Assembly (NCBI RefSeq): GCF_009768885.1
Contig: NZ_WSQA01000015.1
Coordinates: forward strand, 90,991 to 154,990
DNA length: 64,000 bases
Direction: 5' to 3'
Source of the DNA: Sphingobacterium humi
GTDB lineage: Bacteria > Bacteroidota > Bacteroidia > Sphingobacteriales > Sphingobacteriaceae
Program-made: the position numbers and the translations under genes
Shown: one piece after another, positions 17,759 through 26,189 of the stretch
Layout: the number at the start of each line of letters is the position of its first letter
How positions within the stretch are numbered: position 1 is the first letter of the stretch
Notes under the pieces: model-generated
The model's database searches: none
What the model saw: only the letters and a program-made list of their open reading frames with translations
Told to the model about the DNA's origin: nothing

Positions 17759-18703
17759 CTATCTGTCCGTTTTAGGTGTGTTTTCCATCCATTTTTTGAA
17801 GTCGGCAACTTTATCCTGACTGACATTCAAAACGGATGTGTCTATAAATCTTACCTGTAAATCAGGTTTTATCAGAATCAAAAGTGTACCGGACTTCGTG
17901 CCCTGTTCGTAACCCTCAATAATATTTCGGTGGATGACAGTTTGTCTGCTGATCTGAAAGAAATCGCTGTTGCAGTAGGTTGTCAGAATTTCTTTAATGG
18001 ATTGTTTGACAAGGTAGGTCTTACCGGTATTGGTATATATCCAGTTGTTACCGGATATCCTGTAGATGATACCGGCCTCATTGTTGACGTCCATAAACAG
18101 ATTTTTGTTTCCGCTGCTGATCAGCAAGAGTACAGCTTGGTCACTTTTAGTATCTGACTTTTTTTCATGTATCGGTTCCTCTACTATGGTTTCTTGTACA
18201 TTCTCGTAAATACTCAATGGTTCTTGGGTATCAGCTATTTGATGTTGCAGACGTAGGGGTACATACTGTCGGGCAGTTAGCCACATATTGTGTACAACAT
18301 AATAAAAATTGAACAAGGCCAGTATGGCAATAATAACAGGAAAATCTACCAGTACATATCCGGTCTCAAATATGTCTGCACCCATAATGGTAAAATACAA
18401 TCCCGCTAACAGAAATGCTAAGATAGCCGGCAGGCACAGACCAAACAGAAACTGGAGCAAGGCTCTGTATGGTAAGCTCAACCACCAACTATACCGTTTG
18501 TCAAGTTGCTTGGTAATGAGATGTACCGTGGAACTTAGACAAAGAGCTATAATAAAACTGGCTATCATGGCAATGTAGAATGCAGGTTTGCGCATTGCCT
18601 GAAATAACGTAAGCCCCGTACCATGAAGTACGATAAATCCTGCTGCTACTAATGAGCCTATCAATCGGAAAAGTAGATTGTTATACTGTACACTTTGTGC
18701 CAT
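17759..18703 (-). CDS. Membrane-anchored LytTR transcriptional regulator, copy 2
   Basis: A 314-residue paralogue of the protein at 6811-7677. Four hydrophobic segments fill residues 10-145 (for example FYIAMIASFIIALCL and VDFPVIIAILALFNFYYVV). A charged linker spans about 150-195 and the LytTR-type DNA-binding domain covers about 195-300 (FFQISRQTVIHRNIIEGYE), ending in DFKKWMENT. The LytTR half is more divergent than in copy 1. It is divergent from a second 126-residue gene, so the whole two-gene unit is duplicated at either side of the uptake locus. Confidence 0.8.
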   Translation of the reverse strand: MAQSVQYNNLLFRLIGSLVAAGFIVLHGTGLTLFQAMRKPAFYIAMIASFIIALCLSSTVHLITKQLDKRYSWWLSLPYRALLQFLFGLCLPAILAFLLAGLYFTIMGADIFETGYVLVDFPVIIAILALFNFYYVVHNMWLTARQYVPLRLQHQIADTQEPLSIYENVQETIVEEPIHEKKSDTKSDQAVLLLISSGNKNLFMDVNNEAGIIYRISGNNWIYTNTGKTYLVKQSIKEILTTYCNSDFFQISRQTVIHRNIIEGYEQGTKSGTLLILIKPDLQVRFIDTSVLNVSQDKVADFKKWMENTPKTDR

Positions 18704-18743
18704 AACCTGAATTTTAAAAGTGTGTGTAAATGGTTGTTGGCTA

Positions 18744-18751
18744 TAGGTTTG
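18744..18751 (+). promoter_or_regulatory. Candidate Bacteroidota -7 element for the second 126-aa gene
   Basis: TAGGTTTG matches the TAnnTTTG consensus 57 bp before the ATG at 18809, in the divergent region between the LytTR gene and its partner. No clear -33 element was identified. Confidence 0.3.
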
Positions 18752-18808
18752 TTAGGAAAGTTAAGGTTTTTTTAATAAATTTACAATAGCCTAAATTGAG
18801 AATTTACC

Positions 18809-19189
18809 ATGTCTTTATACCCTTTTACACCACAGGGTGTTGCCGATTTCTTAACTAGTCTCTATGCTTCAACAGACCCTAACCTTGCTCTGGAAGCGGC
18901 AGCGGTGGAGAGTGATTTTGCGGCGTATGTAGCCGATCATTTTGACTTGACCAGCGAACAGGAAGCCTATCTGACGGCCATGCCGGAAACCGCTAAAAGC
19001 TACCTGGGCGACCGTTGCGGGTTTTGCTTCACCCACAGATTGCCGATAGAGCTTATCAAGCCAGCAGAGCCATCCGGCAGTTACAGCAAGATCATAGAAA
19101 CAAAAGACAAAACCCAGACGCAGATTATACCACCAAGTACATTTATTGTGAGCGGTTCGTTTATAATTGAGATTATCTATACACCGTAA
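18809..19189 (+). CDS. Uncharacterised 126-aa protein, copy 2 (LytTR partner)
   Basis: This has the same length as the protein at 7769-8149 and is clearly related in the first 85 residues: ADFLTSLYASTDPNLALEAA, DFAAYVADHFDLTSEQEAYL, and THRLPIEL in the place of NRLPVDY. The tail is beta-rich and ends SGSFIIEIIYTP. It has two cysteines in DRCGFCF that copy 1 lacks. It has no signal peptide. A rho-independent-type hairpin follows, so it is a single-gene transcript here, whereas copy 1 leads the sigma/SusCD operon. Function is unknown. Confidence 0.75.
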   Translation: MSLYPFTPQGVADFLTSLYASTDPNLALEAAAVESDFAAYVADHFDLTSEQEAYLTAMPETAKSYLGDRCGFCFTHRLPIELIKPAEPSGSYSKIIETKDKTQTQIIPPSTFIVSGSFIIEIIYTP

Positions 19190-19221
19190 GATATTCTATT
19201 GAATAGGAGTGCAACCACAAG

Positions 19222-19255
19222 AAACCCGCCTTTGATTAAGGGCGGGTTTACTTGT
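19222..19255 (+). terminator. Terminator after the second 126-aa gene
   Basis: A 9-bp GC-rich stem, AAACCCGCC at 19222-19230 with GGCGGGTTT at 19241-19249, has a 10-nt loop and a short T-containing tail, 33 bp after the stop codon. Confidence 0.7.
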
Positions 19256-19289
19256 AACGTTAAGGATTAAATTGTAAAAGTCGAGATTT

Positions 19290-19412
19290 GATCTGACATT
19301 TTTGTGGTTTAGTTAGGATTAGAACTGACTGTACAGCAGATAAATAACTTCTGACTATCAGATTATTCCAAGAGACCATGGCTAAGAAAACCCATTCGTA
19401 ACATGTCAGATC
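19290..19412. repeat. Distant inverted repeat GATCTGACAT, possible element remnant
   Basis: GATCTGACAT at 19290-19299 is repeated in inverted form at 19403-19412 in the 267-base stretch between the terminator and the first toxin-array gene. The enclosed DNA has only a seven-codon frame after its single ATG-rich spot. It could be the trace of a small transposable element marking the end of the toxin locus. Confidence 0.3.
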
Positions 19413-19456
19413 GAGTGTAGTTTTTACAGAAGATGATGCTAAGGAGTATTTGTCAG

Positions 19457-20173
19457 CTATATTACTATTACAAAATCGTCCAACCTAAATACATTACCCA
19501 AATCATCTTCTGCGATAATATCACAGATTGTAAAATAGTTATGGATGTTATTTTGTTTGTTCCATTCTTTAGAACGTATAACAAAATGTTTTCCATATTC
19601 TCGGATTTCTTCTTTGAAAACGTTACCAATATTTACAAATGACTTGATTAATCTACGGTTGAAGTAAAACTTAATAACAAATGCTTTAATGTAGTATTCG
19701 TTATTGTATATATCTTGGTATTTATAAGCAATATCGTCATTAGGAAAAGCCGAATATGCGTGAAGAGAGTCAAAGTGATAATTTGTAGAGCCAAAACTTG
19801 TGGAAATTCTTTTGAATGAGACGTTTGGCAAAGGAATATCATAACTTACATTCACAAAATAAGAGTCAATTAATAAACCATTCTTCTTGTTAATTACATA
19901 TAAAGTTTGTTCATAGTTAGGGTCAATAACTCTAATATGGAATAAGCAATCCTCATTTTTTATTACCTCCAAACCATTACATTGTATTTTAATTTGTTCA
20001 CAAGGAATTTTACTATTGTTAAGTACTAAAGGATTGAAATATGATGCATATATAGTTATTGTGTCCCAAAACTTTACCTTTAAACGTTCTAACGACATTT
20101 GTTGTGCAAAAGCACTTGAGCTATACACTACAAAACATAGAGTAAATATTATTTTATTTCTGACGTAATTCAT
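19457..20173 (-). CDS. Secreted protein of the toxin array (putative partner of the 20154 payload)
   Basis: A frame of 263 codons is open, but I choose the internal ATG at 20173 because it opens on a signal peptide (MNYVRNKIIFTLCFVVYSSS, then AFAQQ) and still overlaps the preceding RHS gene by 20 bp. The 238-residue product has a segment (about residues 40-115, NPLVLNNSKIPCEQIKIQCN to a VSYDIPLPNV end) that resembles the repeated beta-domain of GldM-like proteins; that similarity is tentative. It is the last gene of the array. By position it could be the immunity or accessory protein for the payload encoded directly upstream. Confidence 0.6.
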   Translation of the reverse strand: MNYVRNKIIFTLCFVVYSSSAFAQQMSLERLKVKFWDTITIYASYFNPLVLNNSKIPCEQIKIQCNGLEVIKNEDCLFHIRVIDPNYEQTLYVINKKNGLLIDSYFVNVSYDIPLPNVSFKRISTSFGSTNYHFDSLHAYSAFPNDDIAYKYQDIYNNEYYIKAFVIKFYFNRRLIKSFVNIGNVFKEEIREYGKHFVIRSKEWNKQNNIHNYFTICDIIAEDDLGNVFRLDDFVIVI

Positions 20174-22508
20174 TAAAAAAATTTTTTCGTAATTGATTAT
20201 TTTGCTCAACCGTAAGATTGTTTCTCCAATTTGGATTAAGGTTTTCATAGTTACTCAACTTATTCCCATACATATCTTTCCCTTCTCCTTCTACCTTATT
20301 CCAAACTCCGTTTTCTGAATAAAGAGTTACAGTTGTTAAATATTTACTTTTCCCGTTAAACAAATCAATTTGTACAAAATCACTGTGTTCCGTACTTGAC
20401 TGAGTATAATACCTATAGCCAAAAATTTCTAATGCTTTATTTAACGTATTTTCATGACTAACGTTGTACCAATCATCAAGCATAAGCTGTTGCTTGTTTT
20501 CACGCCTACTTTTTTCTTTAGGGTAATTAGTATGTAGCTCTTTTAACATTAGCTCTTGAAATTGCTTTTGTTCTCCAAATTCATGAAATAAAACATACAG
20601 CAGATTATATTTGCCATTATTTTTTATCTCATTCATTGATTGTACATAAAATGTTTGGTTATATACATCTGCTGGCTCACTAATATTTTTTGTATCACCG
20701 TAATGATTATCTAGATTCAAATAGTATTTCCTACTTGATTTTGACATTTCATTAATTAAATCTACAAATGCTTTCTGTTGAGTATTTAAATTAAGATTTG
20801 CATATTCACCTACTTTAATTGTTTCATTATTACCCATAATGTTGTTTACACCAAATACTTTTACACCGCCAATTGCCGTGTTCATTAAATCTACAAGTTG
20901 TTGTAAAGAAACATTGGCTGATTCTCCCAATCTAGCAATTACAATTTCCCTCCCGTCATCATCAATATATTTGACTGGATTATTTACACAATAATTGTAA
21001 GGACTTAAACCCGCATATTTGCTTTCCAATGGGTCGCAAGCCGTCCACCTCGCGAGCCACGGTATGTAATACCTTGCTCCATGATAATACAAACCGCTTT
21101 CTTCGTCCCTTTCCTTGCCTGTATATCTGTAACGCTTCGCTACCGCATTGATTGATGCATTAGAGGCTTGGTAGCTCGTTGTACCATAAGGGTGGTACTC
21201 CTCGTAACTAATAATCTCCGCATCACCATCTAATTCTAAGGTGGCAGATTGCAAGTGATTAGAATAGTTATACCTTTCCAAAGAAGCCGGGCTTGGGTCT
21301 GTACCTTGTGTACGTTCTTCCAGCATGGCTATACGTCCGGTATCGTCACTTACGTGTACGGTAGTGCGTTCAATATCAAGCACACCGCTTATATACTTCC
21401 TGTATATTTCATAGCCGCCCAGGTAAATGCGTTCTTCTTCAATATTGCTGCCTTTATCTACCCATTTCCTTACACGTTGTCCACCGCTGTATTGGTAATT
21501 CGCTACTGTCGTGCCTTGTGTTATGGAGTGTAGTTCGTTGCTGGCATTCCATGCCATGTTTTGCAGGTGCGGCATGGAGAGCATGTTACCTCTGGTGTCA
21601 TGCGTATAACTGTAAGTGTTTACACCAACTGTTGTACTTAGTAAACGGTTACTTACTGTATCAACATCGTAGGTTCTGGTATAGCTTCCTGCTGTGGCAA
21701 CGTGCTGTAACTCTAAAATATTACCGACCTCGTCATACGTATAGTGCTGTGTATAGTTCTGTACGGCATTACCATTGCCTTTGTGAGACGTTTGCCACGC
21801 ACTGTCGTTCCAGTTGTCTGATGCGCCAAAGGTAGCTGTACCAATTAATTCTCTGCCTCGGGCTTCTATTAATCTGTACAAGGCATCGTACGTAAATTTC
21901 TGTGTGGGCGCTACCACACTGTTATTAAAGAATAGGGTTTGCTGTGCATCGTCCTGTATCCGGGTGATGTTACCCACCGGGTCGTACCAGTAATGTAAAT
22001 CCTGTAAAACCTCGTTGTAATGCGGGCTGAGGCTATCGACATTAACGGTTAATAATCTTCTTAACCTGAAAGTATCAGGGTCATACGTATAGCTTGTTTT
22101 CGTACCGTTGCCGTACCATATTGCTTGTCGTTGCCCTTTGGCATCGTAATGTATGTCCTGTACATAAATAGTACTGTTCAGCTCAACACTTTTTAATAAG
22201 CCGCCTTTATCGTAGGTATAAGCCTGCACATTACCGCCTGCATCGGTGGTGGTTATTGGTCTGTTCAGCGCATCGTAAGTCAAAGAACTTGTAAACACTT
22301 CCGTACTTAATGCCGGTGGTGTACCGCTCCAGTCGGCATCGGTAAGGGTAGCATCATCCAGTAATTGTTGCTGCGTTTCAAGCGGATTGCCTTTAAAGTC
22401 ATACTCATTGGTTTGCTGCATGCTGCTGCCGTCCTTATGCTGGTATAGCTGTCCTCTTAAATTCTTTGCTTTTACCATACCTTTTTTAAAACAACAATTT
22501 GGAGACAT
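20154..22508 (-). CDS. Orphan TcC/RHS cassette with payload 5 (HExxE-containing C-terminus)
   Basis: The ATG at 22508 opens MSPNCCFKKGM, as in the cassette at 29790; a GTG two codons upstream is also possible. About 500 residues of YD/RHS repeats follow, then the RHS core (ERDEESGLYYHGARYYIPWL, PYNYCVNNPVKYIDDDG), which is where TcC-type proteins cleave themselves. The remaining 265 residues or so are a unique, AT-rich payload with a HEFGEQ segment in LLYVLFHEFGEQKQF that loosely recalls a zincin helix. It lacks the SpvB/TcB part and any signal peptide, so it is either a silent donor cassette or a separate small TcC-like subunit. Its repeat body is of a different subtype from the expressed gene. 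Confidence 0.8.
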   Translation of the reverse strand: MSPNCCFKKGMVKAKNLRGQLYQHKDGSSMQQTNEYDFKGNPLETQQQLLDDATLTDADWSGTPPALSTEVFTSSLTYDALNRPITTTDAGGNVQAYTYDKGGLLKSVELNSTIYVQDIHYDAKGQRQAIWYGNGTKTSYTYDPDTFRLRRLLTVNVDSLSPHYNEVLQDLHYWYDPVGNITRIQDDAQQTLFFNNSVVAPTQKFTYDALYRLIEARGRELIGTATFGASDNWNDSAWQTSHKGNGNAVQNYTQHYTYDEVGNILELQHVATAGSYTRTYDVDTVSNRLLSTTVGVNTYSYTHDTRGNMLSMPHLQNMAWNASNELHSITQGTTVANYQYSGGQRVRKWVDKGSNIEEERIYLGGYEIYRKYISGVLDIERTTVHVSDDTGRIAMLEERTQGTDPSPASLERYNYSNHLQSATLELDGDAEIISYEEYHPYGTTSYQASNASINAVAKRYRYTGKERDEESGLYYHGARYYIPWLARWTACDPLESKYAGLSPYNYCVNNPVKYIDDDGREIVIARLGESANVSLQQLVDLMNTAIGGVKVFGVNNIMGNNETIKVGEYANLNLNTQQKAFVDLINEMSKSSRKYYLNLDNHYGDTKNISEPADVYNQTFYVQSMNEIKNNGKYNLLYVLFHEFGEQKQFQELMLKELHTNYPKEKSRRENKQQLMLDDWYNVSHENTLNKALEIFGYRYYTQSSTEHSDFVQIDLFNGKSKYLTTVTLYSENGVWNKVEGEGKDMYGNKLSNYENLNPNWRNNLTVEQNNQLRKNFFNELRQK

Positions 22509-22512
22509 TACC
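22475..22512 (-). repeat. 38-bp cassette-junction repeat, copy A
   Basis: These 38 bases are identical to 32183-32220. On the minus strand the repeat begins GGTAATGTCTCCAAATTG, directly after a small-gene stop codon, and contains the start codon of the RHS cassette. RHS homology begins just downstream of it. Confidence 0.85.
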
Positions 22513-22514
22513 AC

Positions 22515-22874
22515 CTAGTATATTCTGTCTTTGTTATATGTAGCCCAAAACTTATATTCTCCATTTGCATCTTTCCTATACACGTCATAAATGTAAGTAT
22601 TTACATCTTTCCTTATAGAGTCTCCTATCATTATCTTATCACCTACAGGAGGAAGAAAGTAAACCTTCAAACCATTCTCAAGATGGAATTCAACTGACCT
22701 TCCCTGATAAATGTTTGATTTTATAATCAGGCTTGCAAATGATTGTTCATAAAAAGATTTCTTGTTCTTACTTCCCCTAATCGAAAGAACTATGTGAGTG
22801 CCAAAAAACAATATCACTACTAGTAAACCCAATAAGATTTTTATTGCTAAAGGTGGTTTAAATTCATAAGGCAT
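22515..22874 (-). CDS. Small membrane protein, putative immunity/partner of the 22886 payload
   Basis: A 119-residue protein with one N-terminal membrane helix (about residues 10-30, AIKILLGLLVVILFFGTHIV) and a polar C-terminal domain (VEFHLENGLKVYFLPPVGDK) that would lie outside the cytoplasm. No family is recognised. It follows its RHS-payload gene by 11 bp, and its stop lies 2 bp before the 38-bp junction repeat of the next cassette. Immunity or delivery help is inferred from position only. Confidence 0.6.
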   Translation of the reverse strand: MPYEFKPPLAIKILLGLLVVILFFGTHIVLSIRGSKNKKSFYEQSFASLIIKSNIYQGRSVEFHLENGLKVYFLPPVGDKIMIGDSIRKDVNTYIYDVYRKDANGEYKFWATYNKDRIY

Positions 22875-22885
22875 AATCTATCTAT

Positions 22886-25333
22886 TTATTTATTTTTCCA
22901 TTGCAAAAACGGCCCATAAGTTGGTGTAATTTGGCGTTGATATTCTAATGAGAATCCCACCCCAACTCCAATACCTACATTCTTATTGATAAACTTATAA
23001 TCATCGTCAGTGTTTGAATATGATACACCAAAAGAAATTCCTGCCAACGCTTTTACACTTATATTAACAGCATGATTTACGCCTAACAGCATACTGGCCT
23101 GTATATCTCTGGGATTACCTGTATAGTATCCGGTACTGAAGTTTATGCTACCTTCAGCCTTAGCTGTAATACCTGCCGTAAAATTGTAGGAAGGTGTTAT
23201 ATACACTCCGGGATCCTTACCTCGTGTAAGAATCGTAATATTTGTTGGATGTACTCCTCCTCCTCCACCGTATGCAAAATCTGCTCCAATTGAAAAAGAA
23301 ATCTTATCTGGAACCATTGCCCTGGCAAGAGTGCTGTTCCATGCACTTTCTAAGAAACTTTCTCCTTGTGAGGACGGATATTCCATTAATTTTTCATCCG
23401 AAGAAAAGTTATATGGAATAAATTCATTGGTTTGGTATCCAATGTTTGATACTTTTAGGTTACCATCTTTTATAGTGGTTTTGTTCGGGTCAGGGAGATA
23501 AATATTCCTTATGTATTCTCCCCGAATAGAGTCAGGAGGTAACTCCTCTATAGGAACGAATTTTGTTTCACTCTGTATTTCAATAAGTATGTTGTTATGG
23601 TCGTAAGTGTTTATAACAGTTGTGTATGCTACTGCTTCTCCCTCTATAAGAGATTTTGGTGGATCTTTTTCCTCCGGCTGCATCCCACTTTTATCCGTCC
23701 ATTTTACAGGATTACAGAACCCATAATTGTAAGGCGACCATGTGGGCATGTCACCTTGCAGCATATCAACTGCGCTCCACCTTGCGAGCCAGGGGATATA
23801 GTAACGCCTGCCCATACTGTATAAGCCGGATTCCTCGTCCCTTTCTGAATTACAATATCTGAACTTCTTTAGCGATACTTCGGCTAAAGAACGTCCACTT
23901 TGAAATGAAGTACTACCGTAAGAAAAATACTCCTCGTAGCTTATGATCGCTCCTGCACCGTCTAACTCTAAAGTAGCTGTGCCTAAATGATTAGAGTATT
24001 GGTAACGCAATAACTGCGCAGGCTCTGCACCTGTTCCGGTAGTACGTGTGTCTATTAACGCTATTCTGCCTGTATCATCACTGATGTGTAAGGTTTCTCT
24101 TTCAAGCGTTAAAGTACTGCTTACAGACTTGCTGTACACCTCCCATTCACCGATATATTTTCTTACTTCGGTGATATTACTGTTGGTATCAACAATGGTT
24201 TTTTTTACTCTTTGCCCTGCATTATCATACTGGTAATAAGCCGTTCGGTTGGCATCTATCTCTACTTTTTCCAAACGGTTTTCAGCGTTATACGTTAAGC
24301 TCTGTAAGTGGATAAAACCACTGACAATGTTTCCCCTGTTATCGTAAGTGTACGTTTCGGGTGTACCGCTTGTGCCTATTTTTGTGCTTTGTAATCTGTT
24401 GCTGTTGTTGGCTGTGGTATAATACCTTGTCCAGTTGCCTGTACCGCCTGCTACGGTATGCTGCATCGTTATAAAGTTACCCACCTCATCATATTCGTAA
24501 TGTTGTGTGTACCTGCGCATTTTAGCCGTATCTGTACTGGCTATTGGTACTGGCGTAATACCAACTCTGCCATTGTCGTTATAGTTCGGTGCAGTATTAT
24601 TACCCGCATGCTCTCTGCCTTCAACCTGTATCAGCCTGTATAAGGCATCATAGGTATAATCGTTTTTGGCATCGGCTACGCTGCCGTCAAAGTAAACGGT
24701 CTGCTGTGCTAAATCTTTTTGTAAAGTCACATTACCAACCGGATCGTACCAATAACGAAGGTCTTGTAACTCTTTGCTGTCGCTGTGTCGTGTGGTTCGT
24801 ATCCGCCGTACCCTGAATGTAAATTCATCGTATTCGTAAGATGTGGTAGTCCCATTCTCATGCTGTACTTTGGTGCGCTGTCCTTTCGTATCGTACTCAA
24901 TATTGTTGACAATCTCCGTATCTAAGCTGTGTACATTTTCTACCTCAACGGTTTTCAGTAAACCGCCTTTATCGTAGGTATATTTTGTTTCTCCGTCATC
25001 TGGCGTGGTCAGCTTTACCGGTCTGTTGAGGGTATCGTATTCCGTAGCCGTATCATAGGTTTCCGTTTCTAAATTTACACTGCCTATGCTTGTCCAGTCG
25101 GGGTGCTGTGTAGCATCTTCGGTATAGGTACGCTTTTGTATTAAAGGATTTCCTTTAAAATCATAGTCCGGTGTTTCTGCAACTCCCGCGCCATCGTAGA
25201 TTTTATAGACTTGTCCTCTTAAATTTTTTGCTTTATCATTGGTTTGTCCTTCGCCATAGACATAGACTTCCAATAATCTGGTAACATTTGGAATAATAGG
25301 TTGTCTGTATGGAATATTATAGAACCGTATCAC
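22886..25333 (-). CDS. Orphan TcC/RHS cassette with payload 4 (Gly-rich beta-type C-terminus)
   Basis: An 815-residue protein. The first 21 residues (MIRFYNIPYRQPIIPNVTRL) are unlike the other cassettes and come from DNA next to the insertion sequence. From EVYVYGEGQTNDKAKNLRG onward it matches the expressed TcB-TcC from about its residue 1600, nearly base for base in the first 331 bp. The RHS core (SMGRRYYIPWLARWSAVDML, CNPVKWTDKSGMQPE) is at about residues 490-550. The payload of about 265 residues is glycine-rich with alternating hydrophobic residues (FAYGGGGGVHPTNIT, VGIGVGVGFSLEYQ), suggesting beta-barrel-like strands. It is probably a silent donor or truncated by IS1 insertion. Confidence 0.8.
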   Translation of the reverse strand: MIRFYNIPYRQPIIPNVTRLLEVYVYGEGQTNDKAKNLRGQVYKIYDGAGVAETPDYDFKGNPLIQKRTYTEDATQHPDWTSIGSVNLETETYDTATEYDTLNRPVKLTTPDDGETKYTYDKGGLLKTVEVENVHSLDTEIVNNIEYDTKGQRTKVQHENGTTTSYEYDEFTFRVRRIRTTRHSDSKELQDLRYWYDPVGNVTLQKDLAQQTVYFDGSVADAKNDYTYDALYRLIQVEGREHAGNNTAPNYNDNGRVGITPVPIASTDTAKMRRYTQHYEYDEVGNFITMQHTVAGGTGNWTRYYTTANNSNRLQSTKIGTSGTPETYTYDNRGNIVSGFIHLQSLTYNAENRLEKVEIDANRTAYYQYDNAGQRVKKTIVDTNSNITEVRKYIGEWEVYSKSVSSTLTLERETLHISDDTGRIALIDTRTTGTGAEPAQLLRYQYSNHLGTATLELDGAGAIISYEEYFSYGSTSFQSGRSLAEVSLKKFRYCNSERDEESGLYSMGRRYYIPWLARWSAVDMLQGDMPTWSPYNYGFCNPVKWTDKSGMQPEEKDPPKSLIEGEAVAYTTVINTYDHNNILIEIQSETKFVPIEELPPDSIRGEYIRNIYLPDPNKTTIKDGNLKVSNIGYQTNEFIPYNFSSDEKLMEYPSSQGESFLESAWNSTLARAMVPDKISFSIGADFAYGGGGGVHPTNITILTRGKDPGVYITPSYNFTAGITAKAEGSINFSTGYYTGNPRDIQASMLLGVNHAVNISVKALAGISFGVSYSNTDDDYKFINKNVGIGVGVGFSLEYQRQITPTYGPFLQWKNK
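24941..25271 (-). repeat. 331-bp block nearly identical to 35471-35801
   Basis: Read base by base, this block matches 35471-35801 with one difference (T at 25033, C at 35563). It covers the first RHS repeats of the cassette, and homology stops abruptly at 25271. Such identity implies a recent copy or gene conversion. Confidence 0.85.
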
Positions 25334-25346
25334 TATGAGAAAAGTA

Positions 25347-26045
25347 TCAGCTAAAGAAATACAACCGTAAACAAGCTACTAATATAGTAAGACTCTTACT
25401 AAAACATATCGTTCGCCTGTTTAATCTTTTTAAACGGGTTCGCAGCGTTAAGTTCATTCTTTCAATATGGTTGGTACCATATATAGATATACGATGAATG
25501 CTTTTATCAATAAGGTATTGGTAATTCTGTAGCTTATCTGTATAAATTCTTTTCGCACCTGAAAGCTCCAGTGTTTTGATAACAGTTTTCAGTGTTTTAT
25601 TTGTTCTGCTGCCTGCATTAAAGCTTACTACCTGCCTTATTTCTCGTCCTAAAGCATAGACAATCCACACTGGCGTGTTTTTATTTTTCAGATACGTTCT
25701 TATTTCATCTACTTCGTAGGTTTTGCCTTTAGGAATAACCGGAAGACTTGTGCTATTCGCTATTATCAGTATTCTTTTGATAAGCGTAGTTGTGGATATT
25801 TCCAAAACCCTTGCAATACTTCTGATACCCAAACCCTCTTTGATTAAAGTAACAATTTGCCGGTTGAGGGTTGGATTGTATGCCGTATAGGTATAAAAAA
25901 ACACTTGTGTTCTTCCGCAACTTTTACATTTATACCTCTGTTTGCCGGATTTGGAAAATCCATGTTTAATTAATTTTTTATTACAATAACTACAGATTTT
26001 CTCCCCACCCACACATCTGATACATGATGCTACAGCTTGTTCCAT
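25347..26045 (-). CDS. IS1 family transposase
   Basis: A single open frame of 232 residues from ATG 26045; the longer frame to 26096 would start inside a hairpin. The N-terminus carries zinc-finger cysteines (CIRCVGGEKICSYC, YKCKSCGRTQ) as in InsA. A helix-turn-helix follows (RSIARVLEISTTTLIKRI), then the DDE-type catalytic part (TYEVDEIRTYL, RIYTDKLQNY, HIERMNLTLR). The usual IS1 needs a frameshift between insA and insB; here both are fused in one frame, as often in Bacteroidota. It sits inside the toxin array and may have truncated the 5' end of the 22886 cassette. The IS ends were not resolved. Confidence 0.85.
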   Translation of the reverse strand: MEQAVASCIRCVGGEKICSYCNKKLIKHGFSKSGKQRYKCKSCGRTQVFFYTYTAYNPTLNRQIVTLIKEGLGIRSIARVLEISTTTLIKRILIIANSTSLPVIPKGKTYEVDEIRTYLKNKNTPVWIVYALGREIRQVVSFNAGSRTNKTLKTVIKTLELSGAKRIYTDKLQNYQYLIDKSIHRISIYGTNHIERMNLTLRTRLKRLNRRTICFSKSLTILVACLRLYFFS

Positions 26046-26071
26046 ATAATGCCGATTTTTGGTATAAAAAT

Positions 26072-26103
26072 AAAGAGAGTGGATAGTTATATCCACTCTC
26101 TTT
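26072..26103 (-). terminator. 14-bp-stem hairpin just upstream of the IS1 transposase
   Basis: A perfect 14-bp stem, AAAGAGAGTGGATA at 26072-26085 with its complement at 26090-26103 and a 4-nt loop, is followed on the minus strand by a T-rich run. It lies between the preceding array gene and the transposase start, so it would stop read-through from the toxin array into the transposase. Confidence 0.7.
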
Positions 26104-26189
26104 TAAAACCATCATTTTAAAAAATTAATTGAAATTCAATAAGTTATAATTAAAAAAGTACGACACCCACACATCTGAAACATTACCCA

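Noticed and set aside
19380..19401. ATG GCT AAG AAA ACC frame that looks like the start of a transposase
   Set aside because: It stops after seven codons and the following DNA gives no transposase sequence in any frame.
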